This document shows positions 1 through 6,468 of a stretch of DNA of 10,655 bases, one piece after another. Each line of letters starts with the position of its first letter. The first letter of the stretch is position 1. This DNA comes from DAISJD01 sp036821645 (GTDB lineage Bacteria; Pseudomonadota; Alphaproteobacteria; ATCC43930; CGMCC-115725), in the NCBI GenBank assembly GCA_036821645.1, contig DAISJD010000104.1, positions 1 through 10,655 of the forward strand, written 5' to 3'. The position numbers and the translations under genes were made by a program. The notes beneath the pieces were generated by a model, which worked only from the letters and a program-made list of their open reading frames with translations, was not told the origin of the DNA and made no database searches.

Positions 1-254
1 GGGATGGGGGCTTGCTGCGTCAGGGGTGGATTGGGTGGGGATGCCGGGGCGGATACGGGTGACGATGCAGAAGGATTGGCTGATTCGGGCAATAAGCCGA
101 CCGGCCCTTTCGTCCGTTCGGGCGCCTTGCCGCCAACCTGACTCCAAAGACTGAGACCGATCAGAAAGGCCGCCGAAACGAAGGCGGCAATACCAAATCC
201 GGCCAGGATCGGGCTTTGCTGAAATAAAGGCCGCTTCGGACCGATCTCGCTCAT
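1..254 (-). CDS. N-terminal part of a membrane-anchored protein (cut by window edge)
   Basis: The frame opens at ATG 252-254 and stays open to the window edge, giving 84 residues. A GAGGGG ribosome binding site lies 4 to 5 bases upstream of the ATG. The protein begins MSEIGPKRPLFQQSP, then has one hydrophobic segment at about residues 16-37 (ILAGFGIAAFVSAAFLIGL region). A Pro/Ala/Ser-rich linker follows from about residue 56. This is the shape of an inner-membrane protein with a short cytoplasmic tail, one helix and a flexible periplasmic linker leading to a domain outside the window. Divergent polysaccharide deacetylase-like proteins of Rhodospirillales often have this N-terminus, but nothing diagnostic is visible, so that identity is only a guess. 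It lies on the same strand as gap, 188 bases beyond the gap stop, and may have its own promoter. Confidence 0.7.
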   Translation of the reverse strand, partial: MSEIGPKRPLFQQSPILAGFGIAAFVSAAFLIGLSLWSQVGGKAPERTKGPVGLLPESANPSASSPVSAPASPPNPPLTQQAPI

Positions 255-394
255 ACAGTCCCCTCATCTTGACGCGGCGCGGACATGGGACGCGCTTTCA
301 GCATCTCTGTACCGGATTTTCACCTTTGTGTCATGCTTGGGGTGTGACTGGAAACGTGCGACGGCGATTCTGATCGTCTCTTGTCATGAGCCGT

Positions 395-436
395 TCGGGT
401 TCCGGCTCGGGTGTTGCGGCCCGAACCGGAACCCGG
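395..436 (-). terminator. Stem-loop just after gap, possible transcript end
   Basis: GGGTTCCGG (397-405) pairs with CCGGAACCC (426-434). The stem extends by C396-G435 outside. Inside, after one mismatch (C406/A425), it continues with TCGGG (407-411) and CCCGA (420-424). The loop is eight bases. It starts only seven bases beyond the gap stop codon. No T-run follows on the minus strand, so it may be a Rho-assisted end or an mRNA 3' stabiliser rather than a classic intrinsic terminator. Confidence 0.45.
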
Positions 437-442
437 CATGGA

Positions 443-1453
443 TCAGAGCAACCGCCCCATGGCACGGGCCGTATCGATCATGCGATTCGAGAATCCCCAT
501 TCATTGTCGTACCAGGACAAGACCCGGCAGAAGCGGCCTTCCATCACGACCGTTTGGGTGAGATCGAAGGTCGAAGAATGGCTGTCATGGCAGAAATCGA
601 CCGAAACGAGCGGTTGGTCGTTGACGCCCAGAATCCCCTTGAAGCGCGCAGACTGGCTGGCGGCCACCATGGCGGCATTCAGTTCGGCAACCGATGTGTC
701 TCGCCCGGCGGTGAAGCAGAAATCGATCAAGGACACATTCGCCGTCGGCACCCGGATCGAGGTGCCATCCAATTTGCCCTTCAGGGCTGGCAGAACGAGG
801 CCGACCGCCTTTGCCGCCCCGGTCGAGGTCGGGATCATGGACAAGGCGGCGGCACGCGCCCGGCGCAGATCCTTGTGCAGGGTGTCGACCGTATTCTGAT
901 CGCCGGTATAGGCATGGATCGTGGTCATATAGCCATGGGCGATGCCGACCGCCTCATGCAGGACGTAGGCGACGGGGGCCAGGCAATTCGTCGTGCAGGA
1001 CGCGTTCGAGACGACGTGATGACCCGATGACAAGGCATCGTGATTGACGCCCATCACGATCGTCGCATCCACCCCGTCGGCGGGGGCGGAAATCAAGACC
1101 CGCTTCGCCCCGGCGGCCAGATGCTTGGCCGCCGCCTCGCGGGTGGTGAAAATTCCCGTGCATTCAAGGGCGATATCGACGCCGAGTTCGGCCCAGGGGA
1201 GATTGGCCGGATCGCGTTCGGCCGTCACCCGGATGGGGCCATGGCCGACATCGATCCAACCATCGCCATGGGTTACGGCAACCGGCAACCGGCCATGAAC
1301 GCTGTCGAAACGCAGGAGATGGGCATTGGCCTCGACCGAGCCCAGATCGTTGATCGCGACCACCTGTACATCGTCATGGGCCGCTTCGATGATGGCGCGC
1401 AGAACCAGACGGCCGATCCGGCCAAAACCATTGATTGCAACTTTTAAAGCCAT
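443..1453 (-). CDS. gap: Type I glyceraldehyde-3-phosphate dehydrogenase
   Basis: This cytoplasmic glycolytic enzyme oxidises and phosphorylates glyceraldehyde 3-phosphate to 1,3-bisphosphoglycerate, using NAD+ or NADP+. The 336 residues match the family's usual length. The Rossmann motif NGFGRIGRL is at 8-16 and the cofactor-facing AINDLG at 33-38. The catalytic Cys153 sits in SNASCTTNC (149-157) and His180 in TTIHAYTGDQ. The C-terminal WYDNEWGFSNRM (314-325) is typical. The frame is open 31 codons further upstream, but ATG at 1451-1453 starts the conserved MALKVAINGFGRIG, with GGAAG close upstream, so that start is chosen. D36 suggests an NAD-preferring glycolytic form, which is an inference. 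It lies 193 bases downstream of tkt on the same strand and could be transcribed from tkt or from its own promoter. Confidence 0.97.
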   Translation of the reverse strand: MALKVAINGFGRIGRLVLRAIIEAAHDDVQVVAINDLGSVEANAHLLRFDSVHGRLPVAVTHGDGWIDVGHGPIRVTAERDPANLPWAELGVDIALECTGIFTTREAAAKHLAAGAKRVLISAPADGVDATIVMGVNHDALSSGHHVVSNASCTTNCLAPVAYVLHEAVGIAHGYMTTIHAYTGDQNTVDTLHKDLRRARAAALSMIPTSTGAAKAVGLVLPALKGKLDGTSIRVPTANVSLIDFCFTAGRDTSVAELNAAMVAASQSARFKGILGVNDQPLVSVDFCHDSHSSTFDLTQTVVMEGRFCRVLSWYDNEWGFSNRMIDTARAMGRLL

Positions 1454-1543
1454 AACGCTTCCAACTCCGAACGAGCAAAAAGTCAAGATATTGCTGCCGA
1501 TTCTTACCTGAAACGGCGTGTCAGTGCGAGGGGGACGCAGGAG

Positions 1544-1562
1544 CACAGACGACAGGTCTGTG
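1544..1562 (-). other. Perfect short hairpin between tkt and gap
   Basis: CACAGAC (1544-1550) and GTCTGTG (1556-1562) form a perfect 7-bp stem with a five-base loop. It lies in the 193-base space after tkt and before gap. No T-run follows on either strand. It could be a transcript-processing site or part of a Rho-type end of tkt mRNA. The pairing is seen directly; the role is inferred. Confidence 0.35.
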
Positions 1563-1593
1563 TTGAGACCCGTGCGCGCCGACTCCTATCCCT

Positions 1594-1621
1594 GCGGGTG
1601 GGTATGAGCCCTTAAACCCGC
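1594..1621 (-). other. Hairpin downstream of tkt
   Basis: GCGGGT (1594-1599) pairs with ACCCGC (1616-1621), and inner GGG (1600-1602) with CCC (1609-1611). There is a four-base bulge (1612-1615) and a six-base loop. It lies about 25 bases beyond the tkt stop, where a transcript end or processing site would be expected. No T-run follows, so intrinsic termination is not supported. Confidence 0.35.
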
Positions 1622-1646
1622 CAGGATTGCGAACTCGTGCCGTGCT

Positions 1647-3677
1647 TCAAAGCCCGGCTTTGACCGCCGCTGCGACCGCCTCAGCCGTGATTGCGAAATG
1701 ACGGTAAAGGTCGCCAGCCGGGGCGGAGGCACCAAAACCCGGCATGCCGACAAAGCGTCCTTCGGTGCCGATGAACCGTTCCCATCCGAACGACAGCCCG
1801 GCTTCGACCGCGACGCGGTTTTTCACCGTGCCGAGAACGGCGCTCTGATAGGCGTGATCCTGGCGCGCGAAGAGTTCCCAGGACGGCACGGAGACGACGG
1901 CGGTTGCAATACCGTCGGCGGCCAGGGCCCGATGGGCTGCCACCGCAACGGCCAGTTCCGTGCCGGTGGCAAACAGGGTAGCTTGCCGAGGGGTCGCAGG
2001 CTCGATCAAGACATAGGCCCCTTTGGCCGACCGGTTATCGTCGGCATCCGTGCGCAGGGCGGGGGTATTTTGCCGCGATAGCACCAAGATCGACGGCCCT
2101 GTGCGGTGGGTGAGCGCGATCGCCCAACATTCCGCCGTTTCAACCGCATCCGCCGGGCGCAGCACCAAAAGATTGGGCATCGCGCGCAACGCCGCCAGAT
2201 GTTCGACCGGCTGATGGGTCGGACCATCTTCGCCGACGCCGATCGAATCATGGGTCATCACATGAACGACCCGCACCCCCATGAGGGCGGCAAGCCGGAT
2301 CGCCGGGCGGCTATAGTCGCAAAAGACCAGGAACGTCCCGGCATAGGGTACGAAGCCGCCATGGACCGCAATCCCGTTCATGGCAGCCGCCATGGCATGT
2401 TCGCGCACGCCGTAATGGATATAGCTGCCGGTGAAGGCATCGGGGCCGACGGGGATTTGGCACTTGGCCTTGGTGTTGTTCGAGGGGGTCAGATCGGCAG
2501 AACCGCCCAGCAATTCGGGCATGTGAAGGGCCAAAGCCTCCAGCACGGCGCCGGAGGCCTGCCGGGTCGCGATCGTCGGTTGATTGGCGGCAAAGGCGGT
2601 GGCGACGCTGGCGATCGCCGCATCCCAACCGGGGGTCAAATCACCGGCGATTTGACGGTCGAACGCATCCCGCCGATCGGGATCGGTGGCGCCGTGCCGG
2701 GCTTGCCAGGCCTGACGGGCGCCGGCACCCTTGGCCCCGACCGCATGCCATGCCGCCGCGACTGCATCGGGAATCTCGAACGGGCCAGCCGTCCAGCCGA
2801 GCTTGGCGCGCACGCCCGCAATTTCTTCGGCACCGAGGGGGGCCCCATGGGCACTGCTGGTCCCGGCCTTTGCCGGGGCGCCGAAACCGATGACGGTGCG
2901 GCAGGCGATTAAGGACGGCGCATCGCCGATCGTCTTTGCCGTCGTGATGGCGGCGGAAACTTCTTCGGGATCGTGGCCATCGACCTGTTGGACGTGCCAA
3001 CCAGAGGCGGCGAACCGTTCCAATTGATTGTCGGAAACACTGAGGCCCGTGGCCCCATCGATCGATATGCTGTTATCGTCCCAGAGAACGATGAGGCGGC
3101 CGAGACGCAAATGCCCGGCGAGCGAAATCGCCTCGTGGCTGATCCCTTCCATGAGACAGCCGTCACCGGCGATGACATAGGTGAAGTGGTCGACCAGATC
3201 CGACCCGAACCGGGCCTGCATCAACCGTTCGGCAAGCGCCATCCCGACCGCATTGGCGAGCCCCTGGCCCAGGGGGCCCGTGGTGGTTTCGACGCCGGGC
3301 GTATGACCATATTCCGGGTGACCGGGGGTGAGAGAGCCCAGTTGGCGAAAGCGCTTCAATTCATCACGCGTCACGGCGGGGTAACCCGTCAGATGCAGCA
3401 ATCCGTAGAGCAGCATGGACCCGTGCCCGGCCGACAACACGAATCGATCGCGATCCGGCCAAGCGGGATCGAGCGGATCGAATTTCAGATGGTCGCGAAA
3501 CAGAGCCGTCGCCGCATCGGCCATGCCGAGCGGCATGCCCGGATGACCCGATTTTGCGACTTCGACCGCATCCATCGCCAGCGCCCGCAACGCGTTCGCC
3601 ATGGGTCCGTAAACCGGATGGGTCGCGATGGGCGATAAATCTGCCTGGTTTTGGGCGCTGGGATCGGGACTGGCCAT
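1647..3677 (-). CDS. tkt: Transketolase
   Basis: This thiamine-diphosphate enzyme moves two-carbon units between sugar phosphates in the non-oxidative pentose phosphate pathway (and the Calvin cycle where present). It is cytoplasmic and normally a dimer. The 676 residues match the usual family length. The N-terminal part has SGHPGMPLG (43-51), HGSMLLYGLLH (85-95) and TTGPLGQG (132-139). The thiamine-diphosphate/metal motif runs from GDG (171-173) to DDN (200-202). The pyrimidine domain has YGVREH (422-427) with catalytic Glu426, and HDSIGVGEDGPTHQP (476-490), the substrate loop. A GTG at 3678-3680 directly precedes ATG 3675-3677. I chose the ATG because GAGAG lies at suitable spacing, though either is possible. 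The gene is divergent from the zapA operon and upstream of gap on the same strand. Confidence 0.97.
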   Translation of the reverse strand: MASPDPSAQNQADLSPIATHPVYGPMANALRALAMDAVEVAKSGHPGMPLGMADAATALFRDHLKFDPLDPAWPDRDRFVLSAGHGSMLLYGLLHLTGYPAVTRDELKRFRQLGSLTPGHPEYGHTPGVETTTGPLGQGLANAVGMALAERLMQARFGSDLVDHFTYVIAGDGCLMEGISHEAISLAGHLRLGRLIVLWDDNSISIDGATGLSVSDNQLERFAASGWHVQQVDGHDPEEVSAAITTAKTIGDAPSLIACRTVIGFGAPAKAGTSSAHGAPLGAEEIAGVRAKLGWTAGPFEIPDAVAAAWHAVGAKGAGARQAWQARHGATDPDRRDAFDRQIAGDLTPGWDAAIASVATAFAANQPTIATRQASGAVLEALALHMPELLGGSADLTPSNNTKAKCQIPVGPDAFTGSYIHYGVREHAMAAAMNGIAVHGGFVPYAGTFLVFCDYSRPAIRLAALMGVRVVHVMTHDSIGVGEDGPTHQPVEHLAALRAMPNLLVLRPADAVETAECWAIALTHRTGPSILVLSRQNTPALRTDADDNRSAKGAYVLIEPATPRQATLFATGTELAVAVAAHRALAADGIATAVVSVPSWELFARQDHAYQSAVLGTVKNRVAVEAGLSFGWERFIGTEGRFVGMPGFGASAPAGDLYRHFAITAEAVAAAVKAGL

Positions 3678-3904
3678 CACTATCTCTCAAGAGGGGTCGG
3701 GGCATAAGCGCATACGGCAAAGCCATGCGCCGGTGAACGGGAAAATTCGTGTATCTTGGGTTCGCGGCGTGGGGGGATCGTGCAAGCCGAGCGCTGACTG
3801 TGCGAAGATCCACCCCCGTCATGCAGGACGCCGCGTCCCCGGTCAACTGCGAGGAGCACGCACGTGCCGGGCGGCGGGCATGCATGGATGGCGGGGGGCA
3901 CAAA

Positions 3905-3931
3905 ACCGCACCGCCAAATGGCGGTTGCGGT
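3905..3931 (-). other. GC-rich hairpin in the tkt/zapA divergent region
   Basis: ACCGCACCGCC (3905-3915) pairs with GGCGG (3920-3924) and TGCGGT (3926-3931), leaving one bulged T (3925) and an AAAT loop. This gives 11 base pairs. Read on the minus strand it is followed directly by a short T-run (3902-3905 region), which resembles a weak intrinsic terminator or attenuator facing tkt. It lies about 230 bases upstream of the tkt start. The pairing is seen; the function is unknown. Confidence 0.45.
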
Positions 3932-3967
3932 GCGCGTCTTGGGGGGTGCCGCGTTCGAAATGGCCGC

Positions 3968-3996
3968 TTGACGCTAAAGCTTCGCCCGGCGTAACG
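3968..3996 (+). promoter_or_regulatory. Candidate promoter for the zapA operon
   Basis: TTGACG (3968-3973) is a good -35 box. Seventeen bases on, GTAACG (3991-3996) is a poor -10 box. The predicted start near 4003 would give a 30-base leader before the GTG start of the coiled-coil gene. The call rests on the -35 match and position only. Confidence 0.3.
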
Positions 3997-4033
3997 CTTG
4001 GATGAGAAGGCACCGTTTGGGGGGATCAATACC

Positions 4034-4300
4034 GTGGCACAGTTGCAGGATGCGGTTGGCCGTTTGACCGCGGCGGTCGACCGGCTTCAAGGGGCGGCCG
4101 ATCGGCGGCTGGCGGCGATCGAGGCCCTGCGCGCGCACTATGACGCGGAGCGCCAAGCTCAGGGGGCTGCGACGCAAGCGGCTGAGGCGGCACGGGCCGC
4201 CCTCGATGCCGAGCGGGAAGCGCTCATCGCCGCGACCGGGGAACTGGGGGGCCGCTTGGAGGCGGCCTTGGCCCAGGTCAAAACCGCTTTGGGGAGTTGA
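4034..4300 (+). CDS. Small coiled-coil protein of the DUF4164 type, upstream of zapA
   Basis: This 88-residue protein is nearly all helix. It is rich in Ala, Glu, Arg, Leu and Gln with heptad-like spacing (AVGRLTAAVDRLQ, then AAEAARAALDAEREAL), so it probably forms a coiled coil. Alphaproteobacteria commonly carry a DUF4164 family protein of this size just before zapA, and composition and position fit that. No enzyme motif is present. GTG 4034 is chosen because GGGGGG (4018-4024 region) lies upstream, and because the protein then starts MAQLQDAVGRL as in relatives. A TTG at 3998 would add 12 residues but has no ribosome binding site. The stop is eight bases before zapA, so the two are very likely co-transcribed. 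A division-related role is inferred from the neighbour. Confidence 0.8.
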   Translation: MAQLQDAVGRLTAAVDRLQGAADRRLAAIEALRAHYDAERQAQGAATQAAEAARAALDAEREALIAATGELGGRLEAALAQVKTALGS

Positions 4301-4308
4301 GAGAGCCC

Positions 4309-4761
4309 ATGCCGCAAATCAAGATCAGGGTCGGTGGTCGTCTTTACGAACTGCTGTGCGACGCAGGCCAAGAAGCCCATGTTCAGAGCCTCGCCGCCCG
4401 GCTCGACACGAAACTGTCGCCCCTCCAGCAAAGCTTGCCGTCCGCCGGGGAGGCGCGCCAGATTGTGTTGGCCGCCCTTCTCTTGGCGGACGATTTGGTC
4501 AAGGCCGACTCCAAACTTGACGCTTCACGCGAAGAGATCAAGGCGCTGCGCAACCAACTGGCACAGGCCCAGCGTCGGTTGGAGCAACAGGAAATGGCCC
4601 CACAAAAACGCGATCTCCTGGCTAAAAATGCTGCCGCTTCACCATCTTCGGTTACGGCATCCCCAGATCTTCAGCATAAAGACGAGGTTTTGCTGGCCGA
4701 GGCAATCGATCTTTTGACTGGGCGGATCGAAGTCATTGCGGATTTACTCGTTAAGGACTAA
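4309..4761 (+). CDS. zapA: Cell division protein ZapA
   Basis: ZapA binds FtsZ and bundles its filaments, supporting Z-ring assembly at midcell. The 150-residue protein opens with the family's MPQIKIRVGGRLYELLCDAGQE, then ARLDTKLSPLQQSLPS and ARQIVLAALLLADDL, the globular ZapA head (about residues 1-70). A helical coiled-coil segment follows (about 75-110), then an Ala/Ser/Pro-rich linker and a final helix. It is longer than the roughly 110-residue E. coli protein, as is usual in alphaproteobacteria. ATG 4309 is chosen over an in-frame TTG at 4297 because it begins the conserved sequence and has GAGAGAG just upstream. It lies eight bases after the coiled-coil gene and is followed at once by 6S RNA, the classic arrangement. 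Confidence 0.93.
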   Translation: MPQIKIRVGGRLYELLCDAGQEAHVQSLAARLDTKLSPLQQSLPSAGEARQIVLAALLLADDLVKADSKLDASREEIKALRNQLAQAQRRLEQQEMAPQKRDLLAKNAAASPSSVTASPDLQHKDEVLLAEAIDLLTGRIEVIADLLVKD

Positions 4762-4764
4762 CTA
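4736..4764 (+). promoter_or_regulatory. Candidate 6S RNA promoter within the zapA 3' end
   Basis: TTGCGG (4736-4741), 17 bases, then TAACTA (4759-4764) would place a transcript start near 4770, where the 6S RNA is expected to begin. The -10 match is weak. The -10 box overlaps the zapA stop codon, so 6S RNA may also be cut from the longer zapA transcript. Confidence 0.25.
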
Positions 4765-4769
4765 AGACA

Positions 4770-4957
4770 GGTGGAGCTGCCTGGTGCGTCAGGTCGTTCA
4801 AACCCCGGGGCCAATGACCATCCTCGCGGGGGCTGTCTCTGGCGGTGTCGTGGCATCGTTATACGGCTCCCACCTGCACAAGCAGGCCACGAGGGTTCGG
4901 CAAGGCCAACGGCCGAGGTGGCTCCTCAGAGACCTGCTTGTTCGTGCTCTCGAATGC
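4770..4957 (+). ncRNA. ssrS: 6S RNA
   Basis: 6S RNA imitates an open promoter and holds housekeeping RNA polymerase in stationary phase. The roughly 185-base segment sits between zapA and the cyclo-ligase gene, the conserved position in proteobacteria. It folds as expected. GAGC (4774-4777) pairs with GCTC (4946-4949) and CAGGTC (4790-4795) with GACCTG (4931-4936) in the closing stem. A central unpaired region follows, then a terminal arm with TCGTGGC (4848-4854) and GCCACGA (4886-4892). CCTGC-ACAA-GCAGG can form an alternative hairpin inside the terminal arm. Segments such as GGCTCCCACCTGCAC and GAGGTGGCTCCTCAGAGACC look like alphaproteobacterial 6S RNAs as I recall them. The exact ends are estimated to within about ten bases. 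A covariance-model search with the 6S family would settle it. Confidence 0.87.
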
Positions 4958-4970
4958 ATGGGGAAACGCG

Positions 4971-5579
4971 ATGCCTGAAGCGTCCAACGCAGAGATTGCA
5001 GCGGCAAAAATATTGCTCCGCAGGCAAGCGGCGTCGGTGCGCGCCTTGCTTTACGATGCCGGTGGAAAATCGGCTTCAAAAGCCTTGGCGGACCATGCAC
5101 TTGATTTTCTACGCGGATATCCCGGTGCCATTTTGGCTGGTTTTAAGCCTATTCGCAATGAAATCAATGTGTTGCCAACCCTCGACGCTGCGTTTCAGGC
5201 TGGGCATACATTGGGCATGCCGGTGGTTCTGGGGCGGGGTGAACCCTTGATCTTTCGTCAGTGGGAGCCGGGCCAGCCACTCGTCCCGGGTCAGTTCGGC
5301 ACCGAACAGCCGGGTCATGAACATCCGCTGATCGTGCCGGATATCGTGTTGGTGCCGATGTTGGCCTTCGATATGACCCATCGCAGACTGGGTTACGGCG
5401 GCGGATTCTATGATCGCACCATTTGGGGATTGCGCCGTCAAAAACAGGTCATCACCGTCGGCGTTGCCTTCGCCGGACAGAAGGTCGATGCCGTCCCTTA
5501 CACCGAAGAGGATGAGCGACTCGACTTCATTATCACCGACCGGGGGATGGTGACGCCCTATCAACCGGCGGTGCCGTGA
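4971..5579 (+). CDS. ygfA: 5-formyltetrahydrofolate cyclo-ligase
   Basis: The enzyme uses ATP to turn 5-formyltetrahydrofolate into 5,10-methenyltetrahydrofolate, returning a stored folate to one-carbon metabolism. The 202 residues match the family. The N-terminal helix has the expected KxxLRRQ-like segment (13-19). FKPIRNEIN (58-66) binds substrate, LVPMLAFD (127-134) follows, and the nucleotide-binding loop GYGGGFYDR (141-149) is intact. LDFIITDRG (184-192) is typical of the C-terminus. The frame is open 42 codons upstream but that part overlaps 6S RNA. ATG 4971 has GGGGA seven bases upstream and is the natural start. It follows 6S RNA by about 14 bases, the common ssrS-ygfA pairing, so it may share the 6S precursor transcript. 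Its stop is four bases from that of the convergent gene. Confidence 0.95.
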   Translation: MPEASNAEIAAAKILLRRQAASVRALLYDAGGKSASKALADHALDFLRGYPGAILAGFKPIRNEINVLPTLDAAFQAGHTLGMPVVLGRGEPLIFRQWEPGQPLVPGQFGTEQPGHEHPLIVPDIVLVPMLAFDMTHRRLGYGGGFYDRTIWGLRRQKQVITVGVAFAGQKVDAVPYTEEDERLDFIITDRGMVTPYQPAVP

Positions 5580-5598
5580 TCCGTCATTGCTTTTTTTT
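5573..5598 (+). terminator. Intrinsic terminator for the cyclo-ligase, embedded in the convergent gene
   Basis: GCCGTGA (5573-5579) pairs with TCATTGC (5584-5590), with one C/T mismatch, one G-T wobble and a TCCG loop. Eight T residues (5591-5598) follow directly. The left arm contains the cyclo-ligase stop codon. The right arm and T-run encode the last codons (Lys-Lys-Lys-Gln-stop) of the opposite gene. The stem is modest in strength but stem, tight loop and T-run are all in place. Confidence 0.55.
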
Positions 5599-6204
5599 CA
5601 GATCTTCGAGCGTGAGACCGAAATCCCGCCAGCGCACCCGAAGGGCGTCGAGCGCTTTTTTATCGTCGTCATTCGCCGGTTGCGGCCCTGTCGCCTCTGT
5701 ATAGTGCCAATAGCTTTCATCGCTGAGACTGATGCCGAGATGGGCTGATTGCGGGCCTTCGCCGATGATCAGGACCCAGGCGATCCTGGCCCCGTCTCGG
5801 GGACTCTTGGCGGTCGGGATCGTGCGGGCTGCCGTCGTCTTGCGCAGCGTGTCGATTCGCTCGGTAAGTGGATAGGGGATGGCATGGACTTGGTGCCAAA
5901 AGCTTTCCATGATCAACGTCGCCATGTCGTCGACCTGCTCGATCCCCATCGCGTTGAAGGATGGGGCAAGACAGCCGTATTTGATCCAGATCGTCCGAAC
6001 CCAGGCCGTCAAATCCTCATGATCGTGCAAGAGGTCTTTGATCGTTCCGGCTTGGACATCCTGCTTGAACGAATCGGGTGCCATCGTCATGAGGCGGGCG
6101 ACCGCCTGATCGAGGGTGCAGGGCTTGTCGTCTGCATCCGCTGCCCGTGCTGCCGGCGACGAGACGCACAGCAAGCCTGCCACCAAGAGCCATCGTAGGA
6201 TCAT
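5584..6204 (-). CDS. Secreted protein of unknown function
   Basis: I do not recognise a family. The 206-residue protein starts with a clear Sec signal peptide: positive MILR, hydrophobic WLLVAGLLCVSS, then cleavage after ARA (residues 19-21). The mature part is probably helical in its first half, with DQAVARLMTMAPDSFKQDV (32-50). It has two cysteines, Cys29 and Cys78, which could form a disulfide in the periplasm. The second half has a probable strand-rich core, ARIAWVLIIGEGPQSAHLGISL (139-160), and ends in a charged helix with KKKQ. No lipobox or membrane anchor is visible. ATG 6204 has AGGG eight bases upstream. It converges on the cyclo-ligase with only four bases between stops and diverges from another exported protein. 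Confidence 0.8.
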   Translation of the reverse strand: MILRWLLVAGLLCVSSPAARAADADDKPCTLDQAVARLMTMAPDSFKQDVQAGTIKDLLHDHEDLTAWVRTIWIKYGCLAPSFNAMGIEQVDDMATLIMESFWHQVHAIPYPLTERIDTLRKTTAARTIPTAKSPRDGARIAWVLIIGEGPQSAHLGISLSDESYWHYTEATGPQPANDDDKKALDALRVRWRDFGLTLEDLKKKQ

Positions 6205-6253
6205 TCATGTGCCCTTTGAACCGCCTTTATCCCCGTAAGACAGGGTACTGCCC

Positions 6254-6289
6254 ATTTTAGCCGGTTTTCGCGAAAATCGGCTTGAAAAT
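6254..6289. repeat. Large inverted repeat with TTTTCGCGAAAA core, candidate operator
   Basis: AGCCGGTTTTCG (6259-6270) and CGAAAATCGGCT (6271-6282) are complementary at 11 of 12 positions, the exception being a G-T wobble. The core TTTTCGCGAAAA (6265-6276) is a perfect palindrome. ATTTT (6254-6258) and AAAAT (6285-6289) extend the symmetry across a two-base offset. On the minus strand the left edge reads TAAAAT, a good -10 box about 50 bases upstream of the secreted-protein gene. The palindrome would therefore occupy the space between its -10 and -35, the usual place for a repressor. Confidence 0.5.
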
Positions 6290-6375
6290 TGCGCGTCACC
6301 CGTTTGTGTGCGATGTGGCGTCAGAAGGGCGTACGGTGCCGTTTCATCGCGACAGGTCGTATAACAGGATGGGCT

Positions 6376-6404
6376 TTGCACATCATTCGGCGGCACGCTA
6401 AGAT
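6376..6404 (+). promoter_or_regulatory. Candidate housekeeping promoter for the 6585 gene
   Basis: TTGCAC (6376-6381) and TAAGAT (6399-6404) are separated by 17 bases, a good match to the housekeeping sigma consensus. A start near 6411 would give a leader of about 174 bases before ATG 6585. Confidence 0.45.
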
Positions 6405-6433
6405 GGCGATGGTTCGGTCAGGGTTAAGAGAAT

Positions 6434-6468
6434 GAGAGGCGTTTCAGACTCCGGCGAAACCGTCTCTT
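6434..6468 (+). other. Hairpin in the leader of the 6585 gene
   Basis: GTTTC (6441-6445) pairs with GAAAC (6456-6460). After one bulged base, GAGAGGC (6434-6440) pairs with GTCTCTT (6462-6468), including G-T wobbles. The loop is ten bases. It lies about 25 bases after the predicted transcript start and about 117 bases before the gene. No T-run follows directly. Confidence 0.35.

Larger units (their letters stand above)
3678..4033. other. Divergent intergenic region between tkt and the zapA operon
   Basis: These 356 bases hold no convincing gene. Open frames on both strands cross it but lack ribosome binding sites and recognisable protein features. It must carry the start signals for tkt (leftward) and the coiled-coil/zapA operon (rightward). 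It contains a strong hairpin at 3905-3931 and a GCACGTGC palindrome near 3858. A promoter-like TTGACG (3968-3973), 17 bases, GTAACG (3991-3996) lies just upstream of the rightward operon. Confidence 0.6.

Noticed and set aside
386..1030. A 214-codon plus-strand open frame
   Set aside because: It lies antisense to gap, which has intact catalytic motifs. The predicted product has no recognisable features and the frame follows from high-GC codon bias.
1471..1514. Possible gap promoter (TTTCAG, 17 bases, TATCTT on the minus strand)
   Set aside because: The -10-like box is fair but the -35 matches the consensus at only two positions, so it is not listed as a feature.
2106..3638. Two long plus-strand open frames (268 and 221 codons)
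   Set aside because: Both are antisense to tkt, whose motifs are intact across the whole region. Their products are low-complexity Gly/Arg/His/Asp-rich sequences.
3364..4029. A 221-codon minus-strand open frame crossing the tkt start
   Set aside because: It overlaps tkt in another frame and runs through the divergent spacer. It is Arg/Pro/Ser-rich, with no domain or ribosome binding site.
4771..5250. A 159-codon plus-strand open frame over the 6S RNA and cyclo-ligase
   Set aside because: It covers the 6S RNA and then runs out of frame within the cyclo-ligase, so it is a shadow.
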